A DNA stretch of 22,438 nt from BTQM01 sp036985875 (lineage in GTDB: Bacteria; Patescibacteriota; Minisyncoccia; Phycocordibacterales; UBA1539), in NCBI GenBank assembly GCA_036985875.1, contig BTQM01000008.1, forward strand, positions 1 through 22,438, read 5' to 3'. Numbering within the stretch: the first letter of the stretch is position 1; every line of letters begins with the position of its first letter. A program made the position numbers and the translations under genes. This document shows positions 1 to 5,765 of this stretch, one piece after another. The notes under the pieces were generated by a model that worked only from the letters and a program-made list of their open reading frames with translations, was not told the DNA's origin and did no database searches.

Positions 1-572
1 GTATGGGCATACAAGACGCCAACAAGAAGAAAAACGAAAAAGAGGCGCATATTGCACTCGAGAGATCTCTAAATGCCTTACTTGAACATCTCGGGGTACA
101 GGAGCGGGGATTTGATGGGATAGGTGGATATGACGGACATATTTTCCAAACTCTGGCTCCTAAAACGGATGGGTTTGTATTTGAAGTGAACGTTGACAAG
201 CTCATAGAAAAACTATCCGAACCCGATTCGTACGAAGATGCGCTCAAGGTGGGGAAGAAGGCGGCAACGTATCAAAAAATTTCCTCATATCCGTTTGTCA
301 CCAGAGATATTGCCGTGTTTGTCCCCGAAGGCATAAAGGAGAAGGTTGTGCGAGGTGCCATCGGGGAAAAGGCGGGAAGTCTTTTGGTGAGGGAGCCGAG
401 ACTTTTTGATACGTTTGAGAAACAATTTGAAGACGGAGCGAAAAAAATCTCCTATGCGTTCAAGATCGTGTTCCAGTCGCACGAGAAGACGCTTACTGAT
501 GAGGAGGTAAATAAAGTAATGGACAATATCACAATCGCACTTCACAAAAATGAAGGGTGGAATGTCCGCTAA
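1..572 (+). CDS. pheT: Phenylalanyl-tRNA synthetase beta subunit, C-terminal part (partial)
   Basis: This is the 3' end of a gene that starts upstream of the window; the reading frame is open from the first base to TAA at 570-572. The last ~95 residues match the ferredoxin-fold anticodon-binding (FDX-ACB) domain that ends bacterial PheT: they open with SSYPFVTRDIAVFVP, contain LFDTFEKQF and KKISYAFKIVFQS, and close with the family-typical DEEVNKVMDNI helix. In the PheS2-PheT2 enzyme this domain contacts tRNA-Phe; the beta subunit also carries the editing and core domains, which lie outside the window. No terminator is visible after the stop, and the next gene starts 35 nt downstream, so read-through is possible. 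The ATG at position 3 is only an internal methionine. Confidence 0.9.
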   Translation, partial: MGIQDANKKKNEKEAHIALERSLNALLEHLGVQERGFDGIGGYDGHIFQTLAPKTDGFVFEVNVDKLIEKLSEPDSYEDALKVGKKAATYQKISSYPFVTRDIAVFVPEGIKEKVVRGAIGEKAGSLLVREPRLFDTFEKQFEDGAKKISYAFKIVFQSHEKTLTDEEVNKVMDNITIALHKNEGWNVR

Positions 573-607
573 AAAGGCGCATGGTTCTTAAGCAGATTTA
601 AGTAAGT

Positions 608-1183
608 ATGAAATTAAAAGTACCGTATTATTCTCAAAAGATTGACGTAAAAGACCCGGGGTGGAAAGATCACGGGTGTGGGATCACGTGCCTGAAAATG
701 GTACTTGATTTTCATGCAAAGGAGAGCGTGCCATCTGTTGATGATCTCATACAGGAAGGCATATCTATGGATGGGCTCACCAAAGAATATAATTGGAAAC
801 ATGATGCGCTTGTAAATATCGCGCGTAATTACGGTCTGCACGCATACAAACAAGAATTCAAAAGCCACACTTTTGATATTTCAGAAAAGAAATTTCATAT
901 TAGCAAGCACGAAGATACCCTAACGAAAGATGGGATCAAGAAAATAGTTTCAATACTGCAAACAGGGCTTCCCGTAATTGTCTCTGCTATTAAAAAATTT
1001 AAACATACGGATAAGTTCCACATGGTAGTGCTTGTTGGGATCGAAGGAGATGAAAGCGACCTTAAAGGTTTTTATTACCATGATCCCGACGCGGAGTCTG
1101 TAGAAGAGGGGAAAAATCAGTTTGTTGATATGGAGACATTCAAAACACATTGGCGCAAAATGGCTATATTCTCTGGGTCATAA
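608..1183 (+). CDS. C39-like (papain-fold) cysteine peptidase family protein
   Basis: A 191-residue protein resembling the peptidase C39-like (C39_2) family. Visible signs: the N-terminal VPYYSQ motif typical of these domains, a nucleophile region DHGCGITCLKMVL with Cys24 in the place of the CGPT/A cysteine, His138 in KFHMVVLVG, and Asp159 in YYHDPDAES, which together could form a Cys-His-Asp triad. There is no signal peptide or membrane segment and no attached ABC transporter, so it is probably cytosolic and not a bacteriocin exporter. The substrate is unknown. No Shine-Dalgarno is seen before the ATG. It lies between pheT and gyrB on the same strand and may be co-transcribed with pheT. The family call is by motif only; an inactive papain-like fold cannot be excluded. 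Confidence 0.65.
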   Translation: MKLKVPYYSQKIDVKDPGWKDHGCGITCLKMVLDFHAKESVPSVDDLIQEGISMDGLTKEYNWKHDALVNIARNYGLHAYKQEFKSHTFDISEKKFHISKHEDTLTKDGIKKIVSILQTGLPVIVSAIKKFKHTDKFHMVVLVGIEGDESDLKGFYYHDPDAESVEEGKNQFVDMETFKTHWRKMAIFSGS

Positions 1184-1220
1184 TAGCCCGTTTTTACTGG
1201 TATTATAGGGTGTTTTAGGG

Positions 1221-1226
1221 TATAAT
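1221..1226 (+). promoter_or_regulatory. Putative -10 box of gyrB
   Basis: A perfect TATAAT lies 46 nt before the gyrB ATG. The -35 region is weak (CTGGTA at 1197-1202 with an 18-nt spacer). The expected transcript begins near 1233 and carries the leader hairpin at 1244-1259. Confidence 0.5.
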
Positions 1227-1243
1227 AAGAGTACATATATCTG

Positions 1244-1259
1244 ACCGCCTCAAGGCGGT
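1244..1259 (+). promoter_or_regulatory. Stem-loop in the gyrB 5' leader
   Basis: ACCGCC-TCAA-GGCGGT forms a 6-bp GC-rich stem with a four-base loop, 13 nt before the gyrB start codon. There is no Shine-Dalgarno between hairpin and ATG and no T-run, so it is not a terminator; a role in mRNA stability or ribosome access is inference. Confidence 0.4.
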
Positions 1260-1272
1260 TAGTGTTCATTTT

Positions 1273-3363
1273 ATGGCTAAAAATAAGGCTCAAAAAAAGA
1301 AGGATCCGAGTAGCGGCGGGCACCACTACAGGGCGGAGGATATTGTCGTTCTAGAGGGCTTGGAGCCCGTGCGCAAGCGTCCAGGGATGTATATCGGTTC
1401 TACCGGCGTGGAGGGTCTGCAGCATTTGGTGTGGGAGATATTTGACAACGCGCGGGACGAGGCGATGGGCGGATTTGCCGACCATATAGAGGTTGTGCTT
1501 TTACCGGACAATCGCGTTCGCATTGTTGACAACGGAAGGGGTATTCCCGTTGATACTCATAAGAAAACCAAGGTCTCTGCGCTGGAGACGATCATGACAA
1601 CTCTGCATGCCGGAGGAAAATTTGAAGGAGAAAGCTACAAAGTCTCAGGAGGACTGCATGGCGTGGGCGCTTCGGTCGTCAATGCGCTCTCGGTGTTCAT
1701 GCTCGCGGAAGTGCACAAGGATGGCGGAGTTTATGTCCAGGAATACCGAAGGGGAAAGAAAAAGGCAAATGTGAAAAAGACGGGGAAGACGACGTGGAGC
1801 GGAAGCATCATCACATTTGAACCAGACCCCCAAATTTTCAAAGAAATTGCGTTCATCTGGGATCAGATCGTAAGTCATCTTCGCCAACAGGCGTATCTGG
1901 TAAAGGGGCTGCGGGTTACCATTATAGACGCGCGCGGCTACGCAGGGAAAACAGATCTGCTCGCGCGAATGGAGAAAGAAAAGAAGATCTACCTAAGGGA
2001 GCTGGGGCTGGAAGTGCCGAGTATAAGTTTTTATTTTGAGGGAGGCCTCATTTCTCTTGTAAAATTTTACAATCAGGCGCTCAAACCGATACACAAAAAC
2101 ATTTTTTATGTTGATAAGGAGATGGATGATGTGGGCGTTGAGGTATCACTCCAATATGTTGATGATATTTCAACGCGGGAACTCGCGTTTGCGAACAATA
2201 CTTACAATCCGGAAGGCGGTATGCACGTGACGGGCTTCCGAACAGCGCTGACAAGGCGTCTCAATGATTATGCGAGAAAGAACAATATTATCAAAGAAGG
2301 TGACGAGAACTTTACAGCGGACGATGTGCGGGAGGGGATCACGGTTGTCGTTTCGGTAAAATTGCGGGAAATACAGTTTGAAGGACAGACCAAGGCGAAG
2401 CTCGGAAGCGTGGAGGCGCGGGGGGCAGTGGAGAAAGTGTTCGGTGAAGCGTTCTCTAGTTTTCTTGAAGAGCATCCGGATGACGCGCGCGCGATCGTGA
2501 GCAAGGTGATCTTGGCGTTCCGTGCCCGCAAGGCGGCGAAAGCGGCGAAAGACAGCGTCCTGCGCAAGGGCGCCCTTGAAGGCATGACATTGCCCGGAAA
2601 GTTGGCGGACTGCCAGTCCGGTACGCCTGCGGAAGAAGCGGAACTCTTTATTGTGGAGGGGGACTCGGCGGGAGGCACGGCGAAGACCGGAAGAGACAGG
2701 AGGACACAGGCGATCCTGCCCCTGCGAGGGAAGATATTGAACGTTGAGCGGGCACGTCTGGACAGGATGATAGCGTCCGAACAGATAAAAAATATCGTTA
2801 TTGCGCTCGGTACGGCGATAGGCGATACATTTGACATTGAAAAATTGCGCTACCACAAGATCATCATCGCCACGGATGCCGATGTGGACGGATCACACAT
2901 TGATACGCTCCTGCTTACGCTGTTTTACCGCTATCTCAAGCCGCTTATTGAAGGGGGTTTCCTATATATCGCGCAACCGCCGCTGTATAAAATAAAAAGA
3001 GGGAAGGAGGTGATCTACGCGTACACGGAAGAAGAAAAAGAAAAAATTGTCGGCAAGGATGCGCCCATTATGGAAGAAGAGGAAGCCCACGAAGCGGAAG
3101 AAGAGTCAGGTGTGGCTCACGAGGAAGTAAAAGAAAAGAAGGGCAAAAAAATAACGCTCCAGCGGTACAAAGGTCTCGGTGAGATGAACGCGGAGGAACT
3201 GTGGGAGACAACAATGGATCCCGAGACACGAATTCTGAAGCAAGTAAAGATCAAAGACGGGCAGGATGCCGACCGAACCTTTGACATTCTAATGGGCACC
3301 GATGTTCCATCAAGGAAGTCGTTTATACAGTCTAACGCCAAAACCGCCAACATCGATCTTTAA
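1273..3363 (+). CDS. gyrB: DNA gyrase subunit B (type IIA topoisomerase ATPase subunit)
   Basis: A 696-residue GyrB of the short type, lacking the ~165-residue insert of E. coli GyrB. Domains in order: GHKL ATPase (residues ~20-240) with Glu55/Asn59 in WEIFDNARDE, Asp86 in VDNGRGIP and the glycine loop GGLHGVGASVVNALS; the transducer with QTKAKLG (372-378), whose lysine is the ATP-sensing switch of the family; the TOPRIM domain with EGDSAGG (462-468) and TDADVDGSHI (534-543); and the C-terminal GyrA-contact tail with QRYKGLGEMNAEELWETTMDP. With GyrA it introduces negative supercoils using ATP. An acidic/lysine-rich insert at ~594-626 (EEEEAHEAEEES and following) separates TOPRIM from the tail. 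No gyrA is in the window. ParE is the alternative, but the sequence looks more GyrB-like. Confidence 0.93.
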   Translation: MAKNKAQKKKDPSSGGHHYRAEDIVVLEGLEPVRKRPGMYIGSTGVEGLQHLVWEIFDNARDEAMGGFADHIEVVLLPDNRVRIVDNGRGIPVDTHKKTKVSALETIMTTLHAGGKFEGESYKVSGGLHGVGASVVNALSVFMLAEVHKDGGVYVQEYRRGKKKANVKKTGKTTWSGSIITFEPDPQIFKEIAFIWDQIVSHLRQQAYLVKGLRVTIIDARGYAGKTDLLARMEKEKKIYLRELGLEVPSISFYFEGGLISLVKFYNQALKPIHKNIFYVDKEMDDVGVEVSLQYVDDISTRELAFANNTYNPEGGMHVTGFRTALTRRLNDYARKNNIIKEGDENFTADDVREGITVVVSVKLREIQFEGQTKAKLGSVEARGAVEKVFGEAFSSFLEEHPDDARAIVSKVILAFRARKAAKAAKDSVLRKGALEGMTLPGKLADCQSGTPAEEAELFIVEGDSAGGTAKTGRDRRTQAILPLRGKILNVERARLDRMIASEQIKNIVIALGTAIGDTFDIEKLRYHKIIIATDADVDGSHIDTLLLTLFYRYLKPLIEGGFLYIAQPPLYKIKRGKEVIYAYTEEEKEKIVGKDAPIMEEEEAHEAEEESGVAHEEVKEKKGKKITLQRYKGLGEMNAEELWETTMDPETRILKQVKIKDGQDADRTFDILMGTDVPSRKSFIQSNAKTANIDL

Positions 3364-3665
3364 ACCCCTGAATTCGGCGGCCGTAGGCACTGCTGTTTGT
3401 ATTCAATCGCTTCGCTCTTGAACAAACAGGGAGCATTTCGTTCGTCAGCTTCACGAAAAATATCGTTCACCGTACCAGTATGTACGCCTCACAATATTTT
3501 CCGCTCGCGCCTCGGACTGCATCCAAATTCACGCGTTTTAAGGAAAAAGGGGACTGATCCCTCTAACCCAGGTTTGATTCCTAGTCCGACAGCCAACTCG
3601 TGATAGGTGTTCCCGCTCGAAGAGCGTCGATATGCAAATTTATTAGTTAAATTAATACAAACAAT
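3364..3665. other. Structured intergenic region after gyrB, no convincing gene
   Basis: About 300 nt without a gene I can support. It contains an 8-bp stem-loop CTGTTTGT/ACAAACAG (3393-3400 with 3422-3429), a 6-bp TTTCGT/ACGAAA pair just after it, a GGGGACTGATCCCT mini-palindrome (3549-3562) and CGCTC-GAA-GAGCG (3614-3626). At 3571-3594 a TTTGATTC loop flanked by partial T-stem pairing, followed by TCCGACA-G-CCA, looks like the 3' third of a tRNA, but no matching 5' half exists. No T-run follows any of these hairpins, so a classic terminator for gyrB is not evident. The short open frames here have no protein-like character. Confidence 0.4.
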
Positions 3666-4064
3666 ATGGAAAAACCACCAAACAATTTTAAAGAAGGGCC
3701 AGAGTCTTTTGATGAGCACGAAGACTTAATAAAGTATTACGAAGACTTAAATGCTCAAGAAGCATTAAAACCAAAAGTAGAATATGGTCCTCATGCCGAA
3801 GAATTTGAAAAAATGCTTGTTCCATTGTTGGAAGAGGGACTTCTTGCTGCATTGAATACCATAGAAACAGAAGAAGAGGCCATGAGTAGCAAAGAAAGAG
3901 CATCTGCCAAGGAAGCACTCATCCCTCTTGTAAGTAAGATGAATTTTTTGAAAAATAGAACGGATATTGACGAGAAAGAGTTTGAGAAGCTGCATGAACA
4001 ATATAAAATTATTTCTAATGCCGTTGGGTTTATAAACGAGGGAAAGGTTGATCATAATAGATAA
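3666..4064 (+). CDS. Hypothetical acidic helical protein
   Basis: A 132-residue protein that I do not recognise. It is strongly acidic, lacks cysteine and has no signal peptide or membrane segment. The middle (residues ~45-110) has heptad-like leucine/isoleucine spacing (FEKMLVPLLEEGLLAALNTI, then a Glu-rich stretch and KEALIPLVSKMNFLKN), suggesting a helical bundle or short coiled coil. Composition is more AT-rich than the flanking gyrB, as for the next gene 40 nt downstream, with which it may form a two-gene unit. The acidic character beside a basic, HNH-like neighbour would fit a partner or inhibitor, but that is speculation. No Shine-Dalgarno; the ATG is preceded by an AT-rich leader. Confidence 0.6.
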   Translation: MEKPPNNFKEGPESFDEHEDLIKYYEDLNAQEALKPKVEYGPHAEEFEKMLVPLLEEGLLAALNTIETEEEAMSSKERASAKEALIPLVSKMNFLKNRTDIDEKEFEKLHEQYKIISNAVGFINEGKVDHNR

Positions 4065-4104
4065 TAGTATGATATTTGATTGAAGAGTTAGGTAAAACAA
4101 ATTA

Positions 4105-4800
4105 ATGAAAAATAAAAAAGGAAAGAAGGAAGCCAGCTACGAGAAAGAGGTGCTTTTGAATTTTTTAAAATCAGGACTAACCACCAGGCAGCTCGACGAG
4201 GCACTTGGGTATAATTCTAAAAAAAGTAATGGATGGGAATCGTGGGCTATATTAAAGAGATATAAAATTGACAAGAAATACAAAGGACACCTTTTTTGTT
4301 TTCGCAAGCATGAATGCCTGCAAATAATAAGAGAGATAATGGTGGCAGATAATAAAGGTGCGGTAGAGAAAATTTTGGATGAAGCTCGCCCACAGTTTTT
4401 GGAGTGCTATAGCGATACTTATTTAATTGCAGATTCGGACGAAAAGGTTAAAGGTGTGCTAGGTGGCGAAGTCCGCAATATAACACAGAGTTTCTTCTCT
4501 CCACTCAAAAAAATAGTTGGTGTTTGTCAGTATCCTAGATGTAAAAAAACAAATCTTGACACTGTGCATCTAAAGAAAAGCAGACCAGAGATTTTCTTAG
4601 AGGCTTGTGCACTAGGTAGGATTCCGAATTCAAAGAAATATAATGTATACAAAATAATGAAACAGTATGTACAATTACACGATAGAAAAAAGAGCATCTG
4701 TTTTTTATGTAAAAAACACCACCAAGATTTATTCAAATACGAAGACAAGGGTGGAAAAGAATTAAGAGATTTTAGAAATAAAATAGTTTCGGATATATAA
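4105..4800 (+). CDS. Unrecognised basic protein with HNH-like zinc-binding motif
   Basis: A 231-residue lysine-rich protein. The N-terminal part (~15-65: LLNFLKSGLTTRQLDEALGY then GWESWAILKRYKI) looks like a helix-turn-helix or specificity-type module. The C-terminal part carries a metal-site pattern CQYPRC (Cys141, Cys146), then TVHLKKSRPE (His155), then ICFLCKKHH (Cys199, Cys202, His205, His206). Two Cys pairs around a conserved-looking His followed by CxxC-x-HH is the layout of HNH (beta-beta-alpha-metal) nucleases, including several restriction enzymes. No methyltransferase is in the window. The gene is AT-rich and lies in a repeat-rich island, consistent with acquisition. It could also be a zinc-binding DNA-binding protein without nuclease activity; the HNH assignment is tentative. 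Confidence 0.5.
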   Translation: MKNKKGKKEASYEKEVLLNFLKSGLTTRQLDEALGYNSKKSNGWESWAILKRYKIDKKYKGHLFCFRKHECLQIIREIMVADNKGAVEKILDEARPQFLECYSDTYLIADSDEKVKGVLGGEVRNITQSFFSPLKKIVGVCQYPRCKKTNLDTVHLKKSRPEIFLEACALGRIPNSKKYNVYKIMKQYVQLHDRKKSICFLCKKHHQDLFKYEDKGGKELRDFRNKIVSDI

Positions 4801-4822
4801 ATTTATAGTAGTAAGTATGTTG

Positions 4823-4845
4823 AAATGGGGTCAGTCACCTTTTTC
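4823..4845 (+). repeat. GGGGTCAG-type repeat, copy A
   Basis: AAATGGGGTCAGTCACCTTTT here is nearly identical to the reverse complement of the right arm plus loop of the inverted repeat at 5162-5205 (AATGGGGTCAGCCACCTTTT) and resembles the reverse complement of 5413-5427. It lies just after the stop of the HNH-like gene. Confidence 0.55.
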
Positions 4846-4860
4846 AATAAAACAACACAA

Positions 4861-4889
4861 TTGAATTAAGTTATACTTAAATATATATT
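4861..4889 (+). promoter_or_regulatory. Promoter of the broken AbrB-type gene
   Basis: TTGAAT (4861-4866), a 17-nt spacer and TATATT (4884-4889) form a sigma70-type promoter reading toward the ATG at 4911. The -10 box and most of the spacer lie inside the 34-nt palindrome at 4868-4901, so a bound dimer would block the promoter. Confidence 0.5.
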
Positions 4890-4901
4890 TAAGTATAACT
4901 T
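4868..4901. promoter_or_regulatory. 34-nt perfect palindrome, likely operator
   Basis: AAGTTATACTTAAATAT (4868-4884) is followed directly by its exact reverse complement ATATTTAAGTATAACTT (4885-4901). It overlaps the -10 box and ends 9 nt before the start codon of the AbrB-type gene. AbrB/MazE-type regulators commonly bind inverted repeats in their own promoters, so autoregulation is a reasonable inference. A cruciform-forming site is an alternative. Confidence 0.6.
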
Positions 4902-4910
4902 TAGAAAAAT

Positions 4911-5185
4911 ATGGGACGGAGAAAATTAGGAGATAAAAATACGAGAAAATTACTTAGAGCCTGTTCAAAATCTCGTGGTACCCGTGGCAGAAAACCTTAT
5001 TCTTAGGCGAAAAACAAGTCGGAGTACGAAGCATATCGAGATATGGAGAGTGCGAGACGAAGTTTTGCAGCCAAGAATAAGGATTTCTCGGCGTGGGGGA
5101 AAATTTTGAACAGGTTCTTGGACTTGGCAAAAGTTTGGGTGTAACTTTACCTATTGAAGAAAATGGGGTCAGCCACTGTTTATAG
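4911..5185 (+). pseudogene. AbrB/MazE-type DNA-binding protein gene, broken by a MITE and 3'-truncated
   Basis: The frame from ATG 4911 begins MGRRKLGDKNTRKLL, then runs into a 155-bp inverted-repeat element (4960-5114) and stops at 5007. Removing exactly 4960-5114 restores the frame: the join reads LLRV and continues LGLGKSLGVTLPIEE. The GKSLGVTLPIE core is the swapped-hairpin beta-strand signature of AbrB/SpoVT/MazE DNA-binding domains, usually the DNA-binding half of antitoxins or transition-state regulators. After Glu-Glu (5161) the frame enters the repeat at 5162-5205 and stops at TAG 5183-5185, so the second half of the domain is missing. The gene therefore suffered at least two events and cannot make a normal protein. 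The promoter and palindrome upstream are intact. The family assignment rests on motif recognition. Confidence 0.65.
4960..5114. mobile_element. 155-bp MITE-like element folding as one long hairpin
   Basis: The ends are perfect 12-bp inverted repeats, CCTGTTCAAAAT (4960-4971) and ATTTTGAACAGG (5103-5114). Inside, further pairs are nested symmetrically: CCTTATTCTT (4995-5004) with AAGAATAAGG (5073-5082), and CATATC (5032-5037) with GATATG (5040-5045) at the centre, so the whole element can fold back on itself. It has no coding capacity. No clear target-site duplication is visible. Exact excision restores the reading frame of the interrupted gene, which supports the boundaries. The mobilising transposase is not in the window. 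Confidence 0.7.
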
Positions 5186-5205
5186 AAAAGGTGGCTGACC
5201 CCATT
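5162..5205. repeat. 15-bp perfect inverted repeat of the GGGGTCAG family (copy B/B')
   Basis: AATGGGGTCAGCCAC (5162-5176) and GTGGCTGACCCCATT (5191-5205) are exact reverse complements separated by 14 nt. This is a stable hairpin, but no T-run follows on either strand, so it is more likely a REP-like repeat than a terminator. It marks the truncation point of the AbrB-type gene. Confidence 0.7.
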
Positions 5206-5306
5206 AATCCTTAAAGACTAATCCGAAACACATTAGTTTTATGGAACAAAAAAAGATATCAAGAATTTTTTATTCCACTAGTTATTTACGCAGAGCAGAA
5301 GTAATA

Positions 5307-5315
5307 TGCTATGAT
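5307..5315 (+). promoter_or_regulatory. Extended -10 promoter, probably leaderless transcript
   Basis: TGCTATGAT (TG at 5307-5308, TATGAT at 5310-5315) ends 7 nt before the ATG at 5323, so transcription should start at or next to the start codon. The same TGC-TANNAT form occurs before thrS, the nucleotidyltransferase gene and rnhB. Confidence 0.45.
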
Positions 5316-5322
5316 AACCTAT

Positions 5323-5397
5323 ATGGCAAAAGGGAGAGACAAACAAAAGAAGGAGGTAAAAAAACCTAAAAAAGCAAAGAAAGAAAAAAGTAAGTAA
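5323..5397 (+). CDS. Very small lysine-rich protein (24 aa)
   Basis: The frame ATG 5323 to TAA 5395-5397 encodes a 24-residue, highly basic peptide beginning MAKGRDKQKKEVKKPKK. It has no hydrophobic segment and would be a soluble nucleic-acid-binding type peptide, perhaps ribosome- or nucleoid-associated (inference from charge only). An extended -10 box 7 nt before the ATG supports real expression and suggests a leaderless mRNA. I have an impression of similar tiny proteins in Parcubacteria-type genomes but cannot verify it here. Position between repeats and ahead of another tiny gene suggests a short two-gene unit. Confidence 0.5.
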   Translation: MAKGRDKQKKEVKKPKKAKKEKSK

Positions 5398-5412
5398 TGT
5401 ATTTGGTAGTTC

Positions 5413-5427
5413 GTGACCGTCCCCATT
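5413..5427 (-). repeat. GGGGTCAG-type repeat, divergent copy C
   Basis: On the minus strand this reads AATGGGGACGGTCAC, matching the pattern AATGGGG[T/A]C[A/G]G[T/C]CAC shared with the copies at 4823 and 5162-5205. Confidence 0.45.
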
Positions 5428-5451
5428 GATCAAGTAAAAAAATAAATTTAC

Positions 5452-5625
5452 ATGCTTTTTCTCATTGTGATCGCATTCGTCGTAGGACTACTCATCTATT
5501 ATGTTTTAAGCCTTGATTTTGAGGCGGGTACGGGTTTTACGGAAGCGAAGAAAAAAGCAAGAGAGGTGGAGTATACGGTCGTTTCTAAAGACAGGAAAGA
5601 CACAGAAAGGAAATTGCTAAAATAG
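5452..5625 (+). CDS. Small single-span membrane protein (57 aa)
   Basis: ATG 5452 to TAG 5623-5625 encodes 57 residues. The first ~20 (MLFLIVIAFVVGLLIYYVL) form one strong transmembrane helix; the rest is a charged cytosolic or periplasmic tail (FTEAKKKAREVEYTVVSKDRKD) likely to be helical. It is too short for most gene finders but has clear protein-like composition. No Shine-Dalgarno is visible; it follows the 24-residue gene by 54 nt and may share its promoter. A 13-bp inverted repeat begins 6 nt after its stop. Function unknown. Confidence 0.55.
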   Translation: MLFLIVIAFVVGLLIYYVLSLDFEAGTGFTEAKKKAREVEYTVVSKDRKDTERKLLK

Positions 5626-5630
5626 CGAAA

Positions 5631-5659
5631 GGGTTAAAGGTACCCGGTACCTTTAACCC
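5631..5659. repeat. 13-bp perfect inverted repeat
   Basis: GGGTTAAAGGTAC and GTACCTTTAACCC flank a 3-nt centre (CCG). It lies 5 nt beyond the stop of the small membrane protein gene. No T-run follows, so it could be a factor-assisted terminator, an RNA 3'-end protector or another island repeat. Confidence 0.6.
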
Positions 5660-5697
5660 ACCCTTGAGAAGATATTGACCATGATAAGTAAATATTT

Positions 5698-5729
5698 ACC
5701 CCCACACCAAAGAATTTTGGTGTGGGGGT
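5698..5729. repeat. 14-bp GC-rich hairpin upstream of the UPF0182 gene
   Basis: ACCCCCACACCAAA (5698-5711) pairs perfectly with TTTGGTGTGGGGGT (5716-5729) around a GAAT loop. It is followed by TTACAAAC and not a clean T-run. It ends 25 nt before the presumed -10 box of the next gene and may insulate that gene from the island. Confidence 0.6.
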
Positions 5730-5754
5730 TTACAAACACAGCAACGGCGTGCAT

Positions 5755-5760
5755 TATATT
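5755..5760 (+). promoter_or_regulatory. Putative -10 box of the UPF0182 gene (leaderless)
   Basis: TATATT ends 5 nt before the ATG at 5766, too close to leave room for a Shine-Dalgarno; TTTACA at 5729-5734 could serve as a distant -35 (20-nt spacer). Translation would start at the mRNA 5' end. Confidence 0.4.
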
Positions 5761-5765
5761 ACATT

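Noticed and set aside
2170..2856. Long minus-strand open frames (up to 228 codons) inside gyrB
   Set aside because: They lie fully antisense to a well-conserved gyrB, have no start signals and show low-complexity, Arg/Ser-rich shadow composition.
3513..3594. Possible complete tRNA ending in CCA
   Set aside because: A 6-bp acceptor-like pair can be drawn, but the D arm is missing, the anticodon loop lacks T33 and the T-stem has a mismatch. Kept only as a tRNA-like fragment.
3397..3603. 68-codon plus-strand frame after gyrB
   Set aside because: No start signals, no protein-like hydrophobic or charge pattern, and it runs through several hairpins.
5241..5369. 42-codon frame overlapping the 24-codon gene
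   Set aside because: It is in a different frame, lacks a promoter or SD and would encompass the promoter of the smaller, better supported gene.
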